A DNA stretch of 64,000 bases from GCA-2731375 sp964631725 (GTDB taxonomy: Bacteria; Pseudomonadota; Alphaproteobacteria; GCA-2731375): assembly GCA_964631725.1 (NCBI GenBank), contig CAZVYX010000001.1, positions 124,001 through 188,000 of the forward strand, in the 5' to 3' direction. The position numbers and the translations under genes are program-made. A model generated the notes under the pieces. That model was not told where the DNA came from. It searched no databases and saw nothing but the letters and a program-made list of their open reading frames with translations. Shown here piece by piece: positions 41,020-50,416 of this stretch (position 1 is its first letter; the number at the start of each line of letters is the position of its first letter).

Positions 41020-42588
41020 TCATTCCGGCAGGCCCGCTCTGCGCAAGGCCTTTAGCATCCGGTTTGCATCATTTTCGCGCATGAACATCGGGTTGCCGGC
41101 GATCCCCTTGAGGGTAAACCTCGGCATCACGCGAAGGAGGTCGCGTACAGCTTCCCTGGCTTCCTCCATCTTTCCCAGATAGGGCAGGGAATAGGCCAGA
41201 CCGGCATGGCCACCATAGGCGTTCGGCTGCAACAGCACCGCCTGCCTTGCGGCCGTTGCGGCTTCCTCGTACCGTTCCGCGGCGAAATGCGCGTTCATGA
41301 TCCCGATGAACCACATCCATCGCTCCGGATCGCGCGGGCTGCCGTGTTGCGCCCGTTCGGCCGCGGCAAGCGCTTCCTCCGGCTGGCCGGCGAAAGCATA
41401 TGCGTTGATCAGATATCCATGGGCGATCGTAAGGTTGGGATTGAGCTCAAGCGCCCGAGTCAGTTCGTTGATCGCGCTTTCCTGTTCGGTCTTGAAGATG
41501 TGGACCCAGCCCAGTGCCAAATGACCCAAGGGCTCCCGCTCGTCGATTGCAGTCGCCTTGCGGGCGAGATCCCCGGCCTTCGAGAAAACCTCGCGGGCGC
41601 TGGGTCCCCAGCCATGCATGCCGGCATGAACATAGCATCGCGCAAGCGTTGCGTATGCGGCGGCGAAATTGCCATCGATCTCTATCGCCTCGCGCAGCAG
41701 TGCCTTCGCCTCTTCGTAGCCGGCCTTGTCCATGGCATAAAAGGGCGGCAGGGCTCGTAGATAACAATCCCAGGCGCTGACGCTTTCGGGGCGTTCGCTC
41801 CGCGCGCGTTGGATTTCAGCGAGCGTGATCTCCGGTCCGACGGCATTCAACACTTTCGCGGTAATGTCGTCCTGAAGGGCAAATATGTCGTCGAGCGTGC
41901 CGTCATAGCGTTCGGCCCAAATATGGCCGCCGGTCAAGGTGTCGATGAGCTGCGCCGATACGCGGACCCTGTCACCGCCGCGCCGGACGCTGCCCTCGAC
42001 CACATAGCGCACGCCTAATTCTTCGCCGATCCGTTTTACCTCGACCGGCTGGTCCTTATAGGTGAAGGAGGAATTGCGGGCGATCACCAGCAGGTCCTTC
42101 ATATGGGAGAGGCCGGTGATGATATCCTCGGCGATGCCGTCGCTGAAATACCCCTGCTCGGGATCGCCCGACATATTATCGAACGGCAGAACGGCAATTG
42201 ACGGTTTGATCATTGGCGGTATGGCTTGCAACGTGATCTCTGGTGAAATCCCGCTTTCCTTGGCCGGAACCTGATCTGCCTCCACCACCGGCGCCACAAA
42301 ACGAAAGCCGCGGCGCGGAACCGTCTTGATCAGCGCCTGCCGTGTACCGTCGTCGCCAATCGCTTTCCGTGCCGAGCTAATGCGCGCGCTGATCGTACTT
42401 TCCGAAACGATGCGGCCACCCCATACGGCTTCGATCAGTTCATCGCGGCTGACCAGCCGTTTGGCATTTGCCACCAAGAGACGAAGAACGTCGAAGACCT
42501 GTGGTTCCACGGCCCGGAAATCGCCGTCCGCCTTGAACTCCAAGCGGTCGGTGTCCAACTCGTACCGTGCGAATCTGTAGCGCATCAT
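41020..42588 (-). CDS. Winged-helix/TolB-like/TPR transcriptional regulator (CadC type)
   Basis: The regulator probably starts at ATG 42588, giving 522 residues; the open frame extends to a GTG at 42669. It has an OmpR-like winged helix at the start (YRFARYELDTDRLEF, VEPQVFDVLRLLVANAKRLV), a TolB-N-like domain (IAVLPFDNMSGDPEQGYFSD) and TPR-like repeats at the C-terminus (HLALGWVHIF, NPNLTIAHGYLIN). It is the first gene of the CoA-transferase and mutase operon and divergent from a MaoC-like gene, so local control is likely. No membrane helix is obvious. Confidence 0.78.
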   Translation of the reverse strand: MMRYRFARYELDTDRLEFKADGDFRAVEPQVFDVLRLLVANAKRLVSRDELIEAVWGGRIVSESTISARISSARKAIGDDGTRQALIKTVPRRGFRFVAPVVEADQVPAKESGISPEITLQAIPPMIKPSIAVLPFDNMSGDPEQGYFSDGIAEDIITGLSHMKDLLVIARNSSFTYKDQPVEVKRIGEELGVRYVVEGSVRRGGDRVRVSAQLIDTLTGGHIWAERYDGTLDDIFALQDDITAKVLNAVGPEITLAEIQRARSERPESVSAWDCYLRALPPFYAMDKAGYEEAKALLREAIEIDGNFAAAYATLARCYVHAGMHGWGPSAREVFSKAGDLARKATAIDEREPLGHLALGWVHIFKTEQESAINELTRALELNPNLTIAHGYLINAYAFAGQPEEALAAAERAQHGSPRDPERWMWFIGIMNAHFAAERYEEAATAARQAVLLQPNAYGGHAGLAYSLPYLGKMEEAREAVRDLLRVMPRFTLKGIAGNPMFMRENDANRMLKALRRAGLPE

Positions 42589-42812
42589 ATTCCCGTCAGG
42601 CGGATCGGTGACTGTACTCAAGCCGTGGCCGTATTCCAACACATCCTCGACAAGATTCAAGGAAAACACAGGGAAATCTCAAAGTCTCCTTCAAGCGCAG
42701 GAACAACGTCGCGGCTAATCTCGAAGCAACAGTTCGACGCCGGTCCGATCAAGCGATCCTTCAGCCGGTGGTCTGGATGGTCCGGATGTGTGGCAGAAAT
42801 TGGAACACGAAC

Positions 42813-43310
42813 ATGCAGAAAATGTACTTTGAAGACTTCCGGGAAGGTGATGTTTTTTGGGGCAATATGGTCGTCGCGGATCGGGACGAAATGTTGGCCT
42901 ACAACAGGTTGAATGACCCTTGGCCGTTCCATATCGATGAGGCGGCTGCGAAGCAATCACCATTCGGGAGCATCATTGCCAGCGGTGGCTATACGATCAC
43001 GTTGATGTATCGCTCGTGCGTCGGCGTTTACAATACGCCCAAGCGGCAATGGCAGTTCCTCGGCGGCCTTGATTGGAAGCTCAAGTTCGCCCACCCGGTT
43101 AGGATCGGCGACCGGCTGCGGGTGAAGCTTACCGTGCAAAAGAAGACGGTTTCGAGCAAGCACGGACGGGGAATCCTCAACAATCTCGTCGAGATGATCA
43201 ATCAGAATGACGACGTCGTCATGCCAATCGACATCGTTGCCTTGTTGGCAACGCGGCCGATGAAGCGGGTGCACGCCGCCCATTCGATAACAACAGGAGA
43301 CAATCAATGA
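42813..43310 (+). CDS. MaoC-like hydratase
   Basis: From ATG 42813 the protein has 165 residues with a hot-dog fold pattern: MYFEDFREGDVFWG, NDPWPFHIDEAAAKQSPFG and IIASGGYTITLMYRS, where Asp and His in D-x4-H are the (R)-specific hydratase active site. It is divergent from the regulator gene. It may hydrate an enoyl-CoA such as a mesaconyl-type ester from the mutase operon, which is inference. The longer frame from 42768 lacks homology. The stop overlaps the next gene by 4 nt. Confidence 0.78.
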   Translation: MQKMYFEDFREGDVFWGNMVVADRDEMLAYNRLNDPWPFHIDEAAAKQSPFGSIIASGGYTITLMYRSCVGVYNTPKRQWQFLGGLDWKLKFAHPVRIGDRLRVKLTVQKKTVSSKHGRGILNNLVEMINQNDDVVMPIDIVALLATRPMKRVHAAHSITTGDNQ

Positions 43311-43840
43311 AGAATCTTGCATCAATACCGCTGGCATTTACCTGCATGCTTGGCGCCATTGGCGCGGCGATGGCCGACGATAGGCAGGCATTGATAGACG
43401 ATGCGATCAGCGCGGCGCCGAACACAATTGCCCGGAACGCAACGATCATGGACTGGGCCGGCAATGCGCTGCGCAAGGGGTCGAACGGCTATACTTGTTT
43501 CCCGACGCCGCCGAACCTCAAGGGTACGGCGCCAATGTGCATGGACGGACCCTGGATGGCCTGGGCGGATGCCTGGATGAACAAGAAACCATTCAAGGCC
43601 AGCGCCGTCGGTACCGCCTACATGCTGGCCGGTGACGGCGGCGCCAGCAACATTGATCCCTACGCCAAGGGGCCAACAGCCGACAATCAATGGGTTGTCG
43701 AAGGACCGCACTTAATGATCATCACGCCGGACGCCGCCGCACTCGATGCGATCCCTACAGATCCGAAGAATGGCGGGCCCTACGTGATGTGGAAAGGCAC
43801 GCCCTATGCCCACATCATGGTGCCGACGGCGGATAAGTAG
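43307..43840 (+). CDS. Secreted protein of unknown function
   Basis: The 177-residue protein has a signal peptide (MKNLASIPLAFTCMLGAIGA then MADD). The mature part has MDWAGNALRKGSNGYTCFPT, MCMDGPWMAWADAWMNKKP and MLAGDGGASNIDPYAKGPT. Two Cys in the mature part could bridge. I do not recognise a domain. It overlaps the MaoC-like stop (ATGA, 43307-43310) and a GGAG site lies upstream, so it is made with that hydratase, yet is exported. The link to the CoA pathway is unclear. Confidence 0.65.
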   Translation: MKNLASIPLAFTCMLGAIGAAMADDRQALIDDAISAAPNTIARNATIMDWAGNALRKGSNGYTCFPTPPNLKGTAPMCMDGPWMAWADAWMNKKPFKASAVGTAYMLAGDGGASNIDPYAKGPTADNQWVVEGPHLMIITPDAAALDAIPTDPKNGGPYVMWKGTPYAHIMVPTADK

Positions 43841-43992
43841 GCAGTCTTTGGCCAGGTCGTCCTTGTGACCGTTGCGGCCCGCGACGTCCCGCGCCCGGCT
43901 CACCTGGACTAAGCGCCTACGGAATTGACTGCATCCGCGGAATTTGGAGGGACCAAATAGTCGGAATGCCGCGCCGTGGCACCTGCCTTGCC
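43841..43992. other. Intergenic stretch before prfC
   Basis: About 150 bp between convergent genes. No gene, terminator or repeat was recognised. Confidence 0.3.
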
Positions 43993-45579
43993 CTAGGCTG
44001 TCTGGTCCTTGGTCGCGGCGAAGCGCAGGTCGGGCCAGTCCTTGGTCAGGTCGTCCAGATGCCAGGCGTTGCGGGCCAGCAGCACCAGGTCGCCCTCATG
44101 ATCGTCGGCGACCACGGCGCGTTCCTTGTCGGCGAAGCGCTTCAGGGTGGCGTCATCGTCGCAGAACACCCAGCGCGCGGTGTACAGGCTGGTCGCCTCG
44201 AAATGCACCGGCAGATCGTACTCGGCGGCGATGCGGTCGGCCAGAACGTCGAATTGCAACGCGCCGACCACGCCCACATACCAATTCGCCCCCAGGCGCG
44301 GCTTGAAGACGCTGGCCGCGCCTTCCTCGGCCAGTTGCTGCAGGGCCCGGCCCAGATGCTTCGCCTTCATGGGATCGTCGGGCGCGACGCGCTGGATCAT
44401 TTCGGGCGCAAACGACGGTATGCCGGTGAAGGTCAACTCCTCGCCTTCGCTCAGGGCATCGCCGATATGCAGGTTGCCGTGGTTGGGCAGGCCGATGATG
44501 TCGCCGGCGTAGGCATCCTCCGCCGTGCCGCGGTCTTGCGCGAGGAACAGGATGGGATTGTGCATGTTGATCTGCTTGCCGCTGCGCACGTGTTTCAGCC
44601 TCATGCCCTTGCGGAAATGGCCGGAACAGATCCGCATGAAGGCCATGCGGTCCCGGTGCTTGGGGTCCATGTTGGCCTGGATCTTGAAGACGAAGCCGGA
44701 AACCTTTTGCTCGTCCGGTTCCACGGCCCGGGTGGCGGAGGGGCGGGGGCCGGGCGGCGGCGCCAGTTTGGCCAGCCCGGCGAGCAGCTCCCGCACGCCG
44801 AAATTGTTGATCGCGGAGCCGAAGTAAACCGGTGTCATATGGCCCTCGCGGTAGGCCTCGGCGTCGAATTCCGGACACAGGCCCTGGGCCATTTCGACCT
44901 CTTCGCGCAGGGTATTGGCGTCATCGCCCAGCGCTTGGTCGAGCTTGGCATCATCCAGGCCGGAGCAGACCTCGCCCTCGGAGATGACGTTCTTTTCCGC
45001 CTTGTCCATCAGCACCAGACGGTCCGAGAACAGATCATAACAACCCTTGAAGCGCCGGCCCATGCCGATGGGCCAACTGGCGGGCACGACGTCCAGGGCC
45101 AGGCTCTGTTCGATCTCGTCCAACAGATCGAACGGCTCCCGGCTTTCCCGGTCCATCTTGTTGATAAATGTCACGATGGGTACATCGCGCAGGCGGCAGA
45201 CCTCGAACAGCTTGCGGGTCTGCTCCTGAATGCCGCGCGCGCCATCCAGCACCATCACCGCGCTGTCGACGGCGGTCAGGGTGCGGTAGGTGTCTTCCGA
45301 GAAGTCCTGATGGCCCGGTGTGTCGAGCAGATTGAAGGTACAGCCGGCATAGTCGAAGGTCATGACAGAGGTGGCGACGGAAATGCCACGCTCCCGCTCC
45401 ACCTTCATCCAGTCAGAATGGGCCCGCCGCGCATCGCCCTTAGCCTTGACCGCGCCGGCAAGATTGATGGCGCCGCCGAACAGCAACAGCTTTTCGGTCA
45501 GGGTGGTCTTGCCGGCATCGGGATGGGCGATGATGGCAAAGGTACGGCGGTGCGCCACTTGGGCGGCGATATCGTTCAT
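43993..45579 (-). CDS. prfC: Peptide chain release factor 3
   Basis: The 528-residue GTPase begins HRRTFAIIAHPDAGKTTLTE (P-loop) and has DTPGHQDFSEDTYR (switch II) and NKMDRE, the translational GTPase set, followed by the RF3-type domain II and III (SGHFRKGMRLKHVRSGKQ, AEEGAASVFKPRLGANWY). RF3 frees RF1 and RF2 from the ribosome after peptide release. Length is standard. It is the only clear translation gene in the window. It is a housekeeping gene, divergent from the VOC protein gene. Confidence 0.93.
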   Translation of the reverse strand: MNDIAAQVAHRRTFAIIAHPDAGKTTLTEKLLLFGGAINLAGAVKAKGDARRAHSDWMKVERERGISVATSVMTFDYAGCTFNLLDTPGHQDFSEDTYRTLTAVDSAVMVLDGARGIQEQTRKLFEVCRLRDVPIVTFINKMDRESREPFDLLDEIEQSLALDVVPASWPIGMGRRFKGCYDLFSDRLVLMDKAEKNVISEGEVCSGLDDAKLDQALGDDANTLREEVEMAQGLCPEFDAEAYREGHMTPVYFGSAINNFGVRELLAGLAKLAPPPGPRPSATRAVEPDEQKVSGFVFKIQANMDPKHRDRMAFMRICSGHFRKGMRLKHVRSGKQINMHNPILFLAQDRGTAEDAYAGDIIGLPNHGNLHIGDALSEGEELTFTGIPSFAPEMIQRVAPDDPMKAKHLGRALQQLAEEGAASVFKPRLGANWYVGVVGALQFDVLADRIAAEYDLPVHFEATSLYTARWVFCDDDATLKRFADKERAVVADDHEGDLVLLARNAWHLDDLTKDWPDLRFAATKDQTA

Positions 45580-45725
45580 GACTTAGGTCCGGGATTTCGG
45601 CGGCGCTGGCCGTATAGCACCAAACGCGGGCGTGGAAAAGGTGGTTCGATCGCCCGATGACGCCTTGGAGCTGGTCCGATTTCTGCTATATGTGCCCGAC
45701 AGTAGCGGATGAGGAGTGGCAAGCG

Positions 45726-46409
45726 GTGGATCTGGCGAAGCAGCATCTTGATATCGGCCTGTATACCAATCAGCGCGAAGAGCAGTTGGCCTTCTGGCAA
45801 GGGGAGATCGGCCTGGAATTCGATCATGTGGGCAAGCTGGGCGGCGGCGTGCATCAATTGCGCCATCACATGAACGGCTCGATCCTGAAGATCAACCATT
45901 CTCGCAACCCGCTGCCTGACCTGGCCCCGTCGGGCTACCGCCGCCTGTTGATCGCCAAGCCGGACTTGCGCGAGGTGCGAAGCCTGACCGACCCCGACGG
46001 CAACGCCGTGGGTCTGGTGCCGATCGGCCACAACGGTGTCGTCGGCATCGGCATTGAAATCGCGGTCAGCGATCTCGCCGCCGCCAGGGCCTACTGGGCC
46101 GATGCCTTGCAGTTTCAGGCCGGCGACAACGATACGGTGATTGCCGGCGATACCGTGTTGTTCCTGATACAGGACGATGGCGTACAACCGACGCCGGATG
46201 ATAAGACAGCCACCGGCTATCGCTATACCACGGTGCAGATCCACAAATGCGATGCCGAACATGCGGGAATTCTGGCCCGTGGCGGCCGGGAAGGGGGGGA
46301 ACCCCGCACCATCGGTACCACGACACGGTTTTCTTTCGTGCGCGACCCGGACGGCAATTGGCTGGAGGTTTCGCAGCGGGCCCAACTGACGGGCACCTTA
46401 GAACAATAG
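45726..46409 (+). CDS. Two-module VOC (glyoxalase/bleomycin-resistance) protein
   Basis: From the GTG at 45726 the protein has 227 residues; the longer frame from 45657 adds unrelated residues. It has a first VOC module (LDIGLYTNQREEQLAFWQGE) and a second (GIGIEIAVSDLAAARAYWAD, ending VRDPDGNWLEVSQRA), a pattern of double-domain dioxygenase or lyase proteins. Metal ligands are not fully clear. It is followed at 30 bp by the YtoQ gene. Substrate is unknown. Confidence 0.7.
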   Translation: MDLAKQHLDIGLYTNQREEQLAFWQGEIGLEFDHVGKLGGGVHQLRHHMNGSILKINHSRNPLPDLAPSGYRRLLIAKPDLREVRSLTDPDGNAVGLVPIGHNGVVGIGIEIAVSDLAAARAYWADALQFQAGDNDTVIAGDTVLFLIQDDGVQPTPDDKTATGYRYTTVQIHKCDAEHAGILARGGREGGEPRTIGTTTRFSFVRDPDGNWLEVSQRAQLTGTLEQ

Positions 46410-46438
46410 ATCTGGGAACAATAGATTTGGAGAGCAAG

Positions 46439-46915
46439 ATGACGACGAATGGGCAAAGTTGGGACGTCTATCTTTCAGGCGAGATTCATAGCGATTGGCG
46501 GGAGCGGATTATCGACGGCGCGGCCAAGGCGGGCCTGGATATCGATTTCAGTTCGCCGGTTACCGATCATGCCTCGTCCGACGATTGCGGCGTCGCCATT
46601 CTGGGCGGTGAGGAGCAGGCCTTTTGGCATGACCACAAGGGCGCCAAGATGAATGCCATCCGCACCCGCACCCTGATCGAGCGGGCCGACATCGTGGTCG
46701 TCCGCTTCGGCGACAAATACAAACAATGGAATGCCGCCTTCGATGCCGGCTATGCCGCCGCCCTGGGCACGTCCATTATCACCCTGCATGATCCGGCCCT
46801 GCGCCATGCCCTGAAAGAAGTCGATGGTGCGGCCCTGGCAACGGCGGAGACGCCGGAACAGGTGGTGCAGATCCTCTCCTACGTCATCGACGGCCGCCTG
46901 GCCGCGTCCGCCTGA
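46439..46915 (+). CDS. YtoQ-family protein
   Basis: From ATG 46439 (GGAGAGCAAG upstream) the protein has 158 residues and matches the YtoQ family: SWDVYLSGEIHSDWRERI, FSSPVTDHASSDDCGVAILG, RTRTLIERADIVVVRFGDKYKQW and FDAGYAAALGTSIITLHDP. The fold resembles nucleoside deoxyribosyltransferase or TIR-like domains, but YtoQ activity is not established to my knowledge. It is followed by the CDP-alcohol transferase gene at 1-bp spacing. Confidence 0.8.
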   Translation: MTTNGQSWDVYLSGEIHSDWRERIIDGAAKAGLDIDFSSPVTDHASSDDCGVAILGGEEQAFWHDHKGAKMNAIRTRTLIERADIVVVRFGDKYKQWNAAFDAGYAAALGTSIITLHDPALRHALKEVDGAALATAETPEQVVQILSYVIDGRLAASA

Positions 46916-46916
46916 A

Positions 46917-47729
46917 GTGGCGGCCAGCGGTCATAGCCCGCATGGGCGCCCGCGCATCGGCCGGGCGGAGGTGGAGGCGTCCTTCAACAACCAGGTACGC
47001 AATATGGCGGTGGTGCGCCTGATCGGCCGGCCCATCGGCAATCGGCTGACGCCGTTCTTCTACAACCGCGGCTGGACGGCGAACCAGATGACGACGCTGC
47101 GCCTGGGCCTGGCGGTTTTGGCGATGGTCCTGCTGATGGCCCTGCCGCCGCCCTACCTTTGGCTGGTGGCGGTACTGTATTACCTTTGCTTCATCGGCGA
47201 CTGCCTGGACGGCAATTTGGCCCGGCTGGGCGATGACACCTCTTATTGGGGCAAGTTCTATGACGGCGTCGCGGACCGCTTCTACTATTCCGCAGCGCCG
47301 CTGGCGGCGGGTGTCGGCCTGTGGCGCGATAGCGGCATGGATTGGGCCCTGATCGCGGGCGGCGTGGCGACGGCGGTCTTCACCTACAACGATCTGATCT
47401 CCAACCGCTTGCAGTATTTCAAATTGTGGATGGAGGGGCAAAGCGGCCCGGCCAGCTACCGCACCGGCAAGGCTCTGAGCAGCCTGGAAAGTCTGAATGA
47501 CCGGATCATGACCAACGGCTTCTTCGTCGCACCGCTGTTGCTGTTGCTGCCCGGCGTGGGGCTGAATTGCTATTTCTGGAGCCTGCTGTTGTTGCAGGGC
47601 CTGCTGGGCGGCCTCGGTTTGCTGGGGCTGGTGTATATGTCCTACCGTACCCTGTCACGCCGGCGCAAAAGCAAACACGCCAAGGGCGTCGATCCCGGCC
47701 AGGCGGGCAGCCCTGGCCGAGAGTCCTAG
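46917..47729 (+). CDS. CDP-alcohol phosphatidyltransferase family membrane protein
   Basis: A GTG at 46917, directly after the YtoQ stop, gives 270 residues; a longer frame from 46824 lies inside YtoQ. The family signature is DCLDGNLARL then YWGKFYDGVADRF. The N-terminal NRGWTANQMTTLRLGLAV resembles the paralogue at 14905-15687 (NRGWTANRMTNTRTW), so the two share ancestry. About six membrane helices. It transfers a phospho-alcohol from a CDP donor; which alcohol is unknown. The start codon is an inference from context. Confidence 0.75.
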   Translation: MAASGHSPHGRPRIGRAEVEASFNNQVRNMAVVRLIGRPIGNRLTPFFYNRGWTANQMTTLRLGLAVLAMVLLMALPPPYLWLVAVLYYLCFIGDCLDGNLARLGDDTSYWGKFYDGVADRFYYSAAPLAAGVGLWRDSGMDWALIAGGVATAVFTYNDLISNRLQYFKLWMEGQSGPASYRTGKALSSLESLNDRIMTNGFFVAPLLLLLPGVGLNCYFWSLLLLQGLLGGLGLLGLVYMSYRTLSRRRKSKHAKGVDPGQAGSPGRES

Positions 47730-47756
47730 GCGACTAATTGTAAAAGGATTTACCGC

Positions 47757-49040
47757 ATGCATCCCGCCGATCCTCAATCCAATCTTTGGACCCATACTGC
47801 CGCGCCCGGTCCCGACTGCCCGGCATTAGAGGGCGAGCGCACGGCGGATGTGGTCGTGGTCGGGGCCGGCTACACCGGGATATCGGCGGCTTTGCATCTG
47901 GCCGAGGGCGGCGCCGACGTGGTTCTGGTGGAGGCGGGACAGCCGGGCTTCGGCGCCTCGGGCCGCAATAACGGCCAGGTCATTCCGGCCTATTCCAAGC
48001 ATAATCCCGACGATGCCGTGGCCGAGTTCGGCCCGGAACGGGGGGAGCGGCTGAACGAGATGGTGGCCGGTGCCGCCGATCTGGTGTTCGATCTGATCCG
48101 CAAGCACGGGATCGACTGCGATGCCTCGCAGGAAGGCTGGCTGCAACCGGCCCATCGCGCCTCGCGCATGAAAGGTGTCCGGATCAAGCATGATCAATGG
48201 GCCGCGCGCGGTGCGCCGGTGGAGATGTTCGATGCCGACAGGGCGGCGGAGTTGACCGGCAGCCCGATCTATCATGGCGGCTGGATGCACCGTTCCGGCG
48301 GCCATATCCAGCCCTTGGGCTATTCCCGCGGTCTGGCCCGGGCAGCCCAGGCGGCGGGCGCGGCAGTGCATGGCGACAGCCCGGTACATTCGATCAATCG
48401 GCGCGGCAGTAAATGGATGGTGAAACTGCCCAAGGGTCTGGTGCGCACGGACAAGGTCATCCTGGCGACCAACGGCTATACCGGCGATTTGTTTCCCAAT
48501 CTGCGCCAGACCATCGTGCCGCTGCGCTCCTCCCACCTGGCGACCACGCCAATGAGCGATAATGTGGCCAAGACGGTTTTGCCCGGAAACCACGGCCTGT
48601 CCGACACGCGGCAGGCCCTGTGGGCATTCCGCAAGGACCGCTTTGGCCGTATCGTCACGACCTCGGCGCCGGTTTTTACCGCCGGTGCCCGGGACCGGAT
48701 GACCGCCACCACCATACAGCGCCTGAACATCGCCTTTCCGCAGATCGAGCAGCCGCAGATCGAATATTTCTGGGAAGGCATCATCGCCATGACGCCGGAA
48801 CGGCTGCCGCGCTATCACGAACTGGCCGAGGGCATGATCGCCGCCCTGGGTTACAGCGGCCGGGGCATTGCCCTGGGCACGGCGATGGGCCGCATGCTGG
48901 CGCAACGGGCCCTGGGCACGCCCGCCAGTGACTTGGCCCTGCCGGCCGTGCCGTTGAAGCCCTTGCCCATGCATGATCTCGTCGTGCCCCTGGCCCGGAC
49001 CCTCAGTTGGTACTACCGCTGGCGCGATACCAGGGACTAG
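47757..49040 (+). CDS. FAD-dependent oxidoreductase (DAO family)
   Basis: The 427-residue protein has the GxGxxG motif VVVVGAGYTGISAALHLAEG (near residue 31), GASGRNNGQVIPAYSKHNP and the C-terminal IAALGYSGRGIALGTAMGR, typical of gamma-glutamylputrescine oxidase and related DAO enzymes. AAGGA lies 8 nt before the start. It oxidises an amine or amino acid. The gene is convergent with the histidine kinase gene with a 4-nt overlap. Substrate cannot be told. Confidence 0.83.
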   Translation: MHPADPQSNLWTHTAAPGPDCPALEGERTADVVVVGAGYTGISAALHLAEGGADVVLVEAGQPGFGASGRNNGQVIPAYSKHNPDDAVAEFGPERGERLNEMVAGAADLVFDLIRKHGIDCDASQEGWLQPAHRASRMKGVRIKHDQWAARGAPVEMFDADRAAELTGSPIYHGGWMHRSGGHIQPLGYSRGLARAAQAAGAAVHGDSPVHSINRRGSKWMVKLPKGLVRTDKVILATNGYTGDLFPNLRQTIVPLRSSHLATTPMSDNVAKTVLPGNHGLSDTRQALWAFRKDRFGRIVTTSAPVFTAGARDRMTATTIQRLNIAFPQIEQPQIEYFWEGIIAMTPERLPRYHELAEGMIAALGYSGRGIALGTAMGRMLAQRALGTPASDLALPAVPLKPLPMHDLVVPLARTLSWYYRWRDTRD

Positions 49041-50416
49041 GCGTGATCCAGGGGTAGGGAGACCCGCACAAGCAAGCCGCCTTCCGGGCCGTCGTGCAGA
49101 GAGATATCGCCGCCATGACGATGGATCACGGTGCGGGCGCTGGCCAAGCCGAGGCCGGTGCCGCCGGTTTCCCGGCTGCGGGAGCTTTCCAGGCGGAAGA
49201 AGGGACGGAAAACCCTTTCCCGCATCTCCTCCGCAATACCGGGGCCGCTATCGAGAATTTCCACCACGGCTTCCTCCTGGGCCAGCGACAGCCGGACCGC
49301 CGCCCGTCCGCCATAGCGGATGGCGTTGTCGATCAGATTGCCGAAAGCGCGCCGCAGGGCCACCGGCCGGCCCTGGATCGTGACATGTTCCGGCCCGTTG
49401 AAGGCCGCCTCGCCGCCCATATCCACAACCGCGCCGCACAGGCTTTGCAGCAGGGCCGACAGATCGGCCCGAATAGGCTTTTCATTGTTGGCATCGTCGC
49501 GGGCAAACGAAAGAGTTTCATCCAACATGGCCTGCATCTCGTCGATATCGGCAATCGCCTTGCCCTGCTGCTCGCCATCGTCAATAAACTCCGCCCGCAG
49601 GCGCAGCCGGGTGAGCACGGTGCGCAGGTCGTGGGAGATCGCGGCCAGCATCAAGGTGCGGTCATCGACAAAACGGCGCAGGCGCGCCTGCATGCGGTTG
49701 AAGGCGCGGGCGGCCCGGCGTAGTTCGCGGGGCCCGTCTTCTGCCATGGGCGGCGCGCGCACATCAACACCGAACTGATCGGCGGCCTGGGCCAGCTGGC
49801 GCAGGGGCCGGGTCATGCGGTGGGCGGCCCAGACCGCGGCGGCCAGGACCAGGACAACCGTAAGGATCAACCAGCCTACGGCGCCTGGGCCGCCGCGCCA
49901 GGGCCGGCGGCCGGGGTGAAGATTGACCCGTAGCCACTGCCCATCTTCCAGGCCGACGGCAACGATCATGCGGTGACGCCGGTGGCCGCCGAAATCGTCG
50001 TCGTCATCGTTATCATCATCGTCGTCTTCTTCATCGTCCCATGGCCGCAACAGCCGCACATAGAACGTCCGGCCCTCCAGGATGTTCAGGTAGGGACGGA
50101 CAGGCCAGGGCACGTCATCGGCGCCTTTCCAACCGCCGTCCTCCAGCCTTGGCGGGCGTGGCGACAGGGTTACATGCATCAAGGGTCCGCCCAGGGCGGT
50201 CAGGACCCCTTTCCGGTGCCCGGGCGGCGTGCGGTCCATCAGATCAGCCATGGCGGCGACCTGCACGGCCATTTTTTTCGCGAATAACCCGATGGTTCGC
50301 TCGCCGCGGTCGTGCAGATAGAAAACCGCACCGATGATCAGCAGCAGCAAAAGGCCGGCGACAAGGACCATGGCCACACGTCCGGCCATCGTGGCTGGCC
50401 ACAATCGGCGGATCAT
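49037..50416 (-). CDS. Sensor histidine kinase with polyacidic periplasmic loop
   Basis: The 459-residue kinase has a first membrane helix (VAMVLVAGLLLLLIIGAVFY), a periplasmic loop, a second helix (VGWLILTVVLVLAAAVWAAH), a HAMP region, the phospho-acceptor LAAISHDLRTVLTRLR and the catalytic domain (NLIDNAIRYGG, DSGPGIAEE, GTGLGLASA). The loop has an uninterrupted run of Asp and Glu with one Asn at residues 127-141, then HRRHR. Such a run could bind metal or sense envelope stress. It is coupled to the response regulator (ATGA, 50413-50416). Confidence 0.87.
   Translation of the reverse strand: MIRRLWPATMAGRVAMVLVAGLLLLLIIGAVFYLHDRGERTIGLFAKKMAVQVAAMADLMDRTPPGHRKGVLTALGGPLMHVTLSPRPPRLEDGGWKGADDVPWPVRPYLNILEGRTFYVRLLRPWDDEEDDDDDNDDDDDFGGHRRHRMIVAVGLEDGQWLRVNLHPGRRPWRGGPGAVGWLILTVVLVLAAAVWAAHRMTRPLRQLAQAADQFGVDVRAPPMAEDGPRELRRAARAFNRMQARLRRFVDDRTLMLAAISHDLRTVLTRLRLRAEFIDDGEQQGKAIADIDEMQAMLDETLSFARDDANNEKPIRADLSALLQSLCGAVVDMGGEAAFNGPEHVTIQGRPVALRRAFGNLIDNAIRYGGRAAVRLSLAQEEAVVEILDSGPGIAEEMRERVFRPFFRLESSRSRETGGTGLGLASARTVIHRHGGDISLHDGPEGGLLVRVSLPLDHA

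Noticed and set aside
43966..45660. 564-codon plus-strand frame opposite prfC
   Set aside because: An antisense shadow of a highly conserved translation factor.
49997..50038. Trinucleotide-repeat-like stretch as a microsatellite
   Set aside because: It codes for the acidic run of the kinase loop and is not a perfect repeat; kept only as part of that finding.
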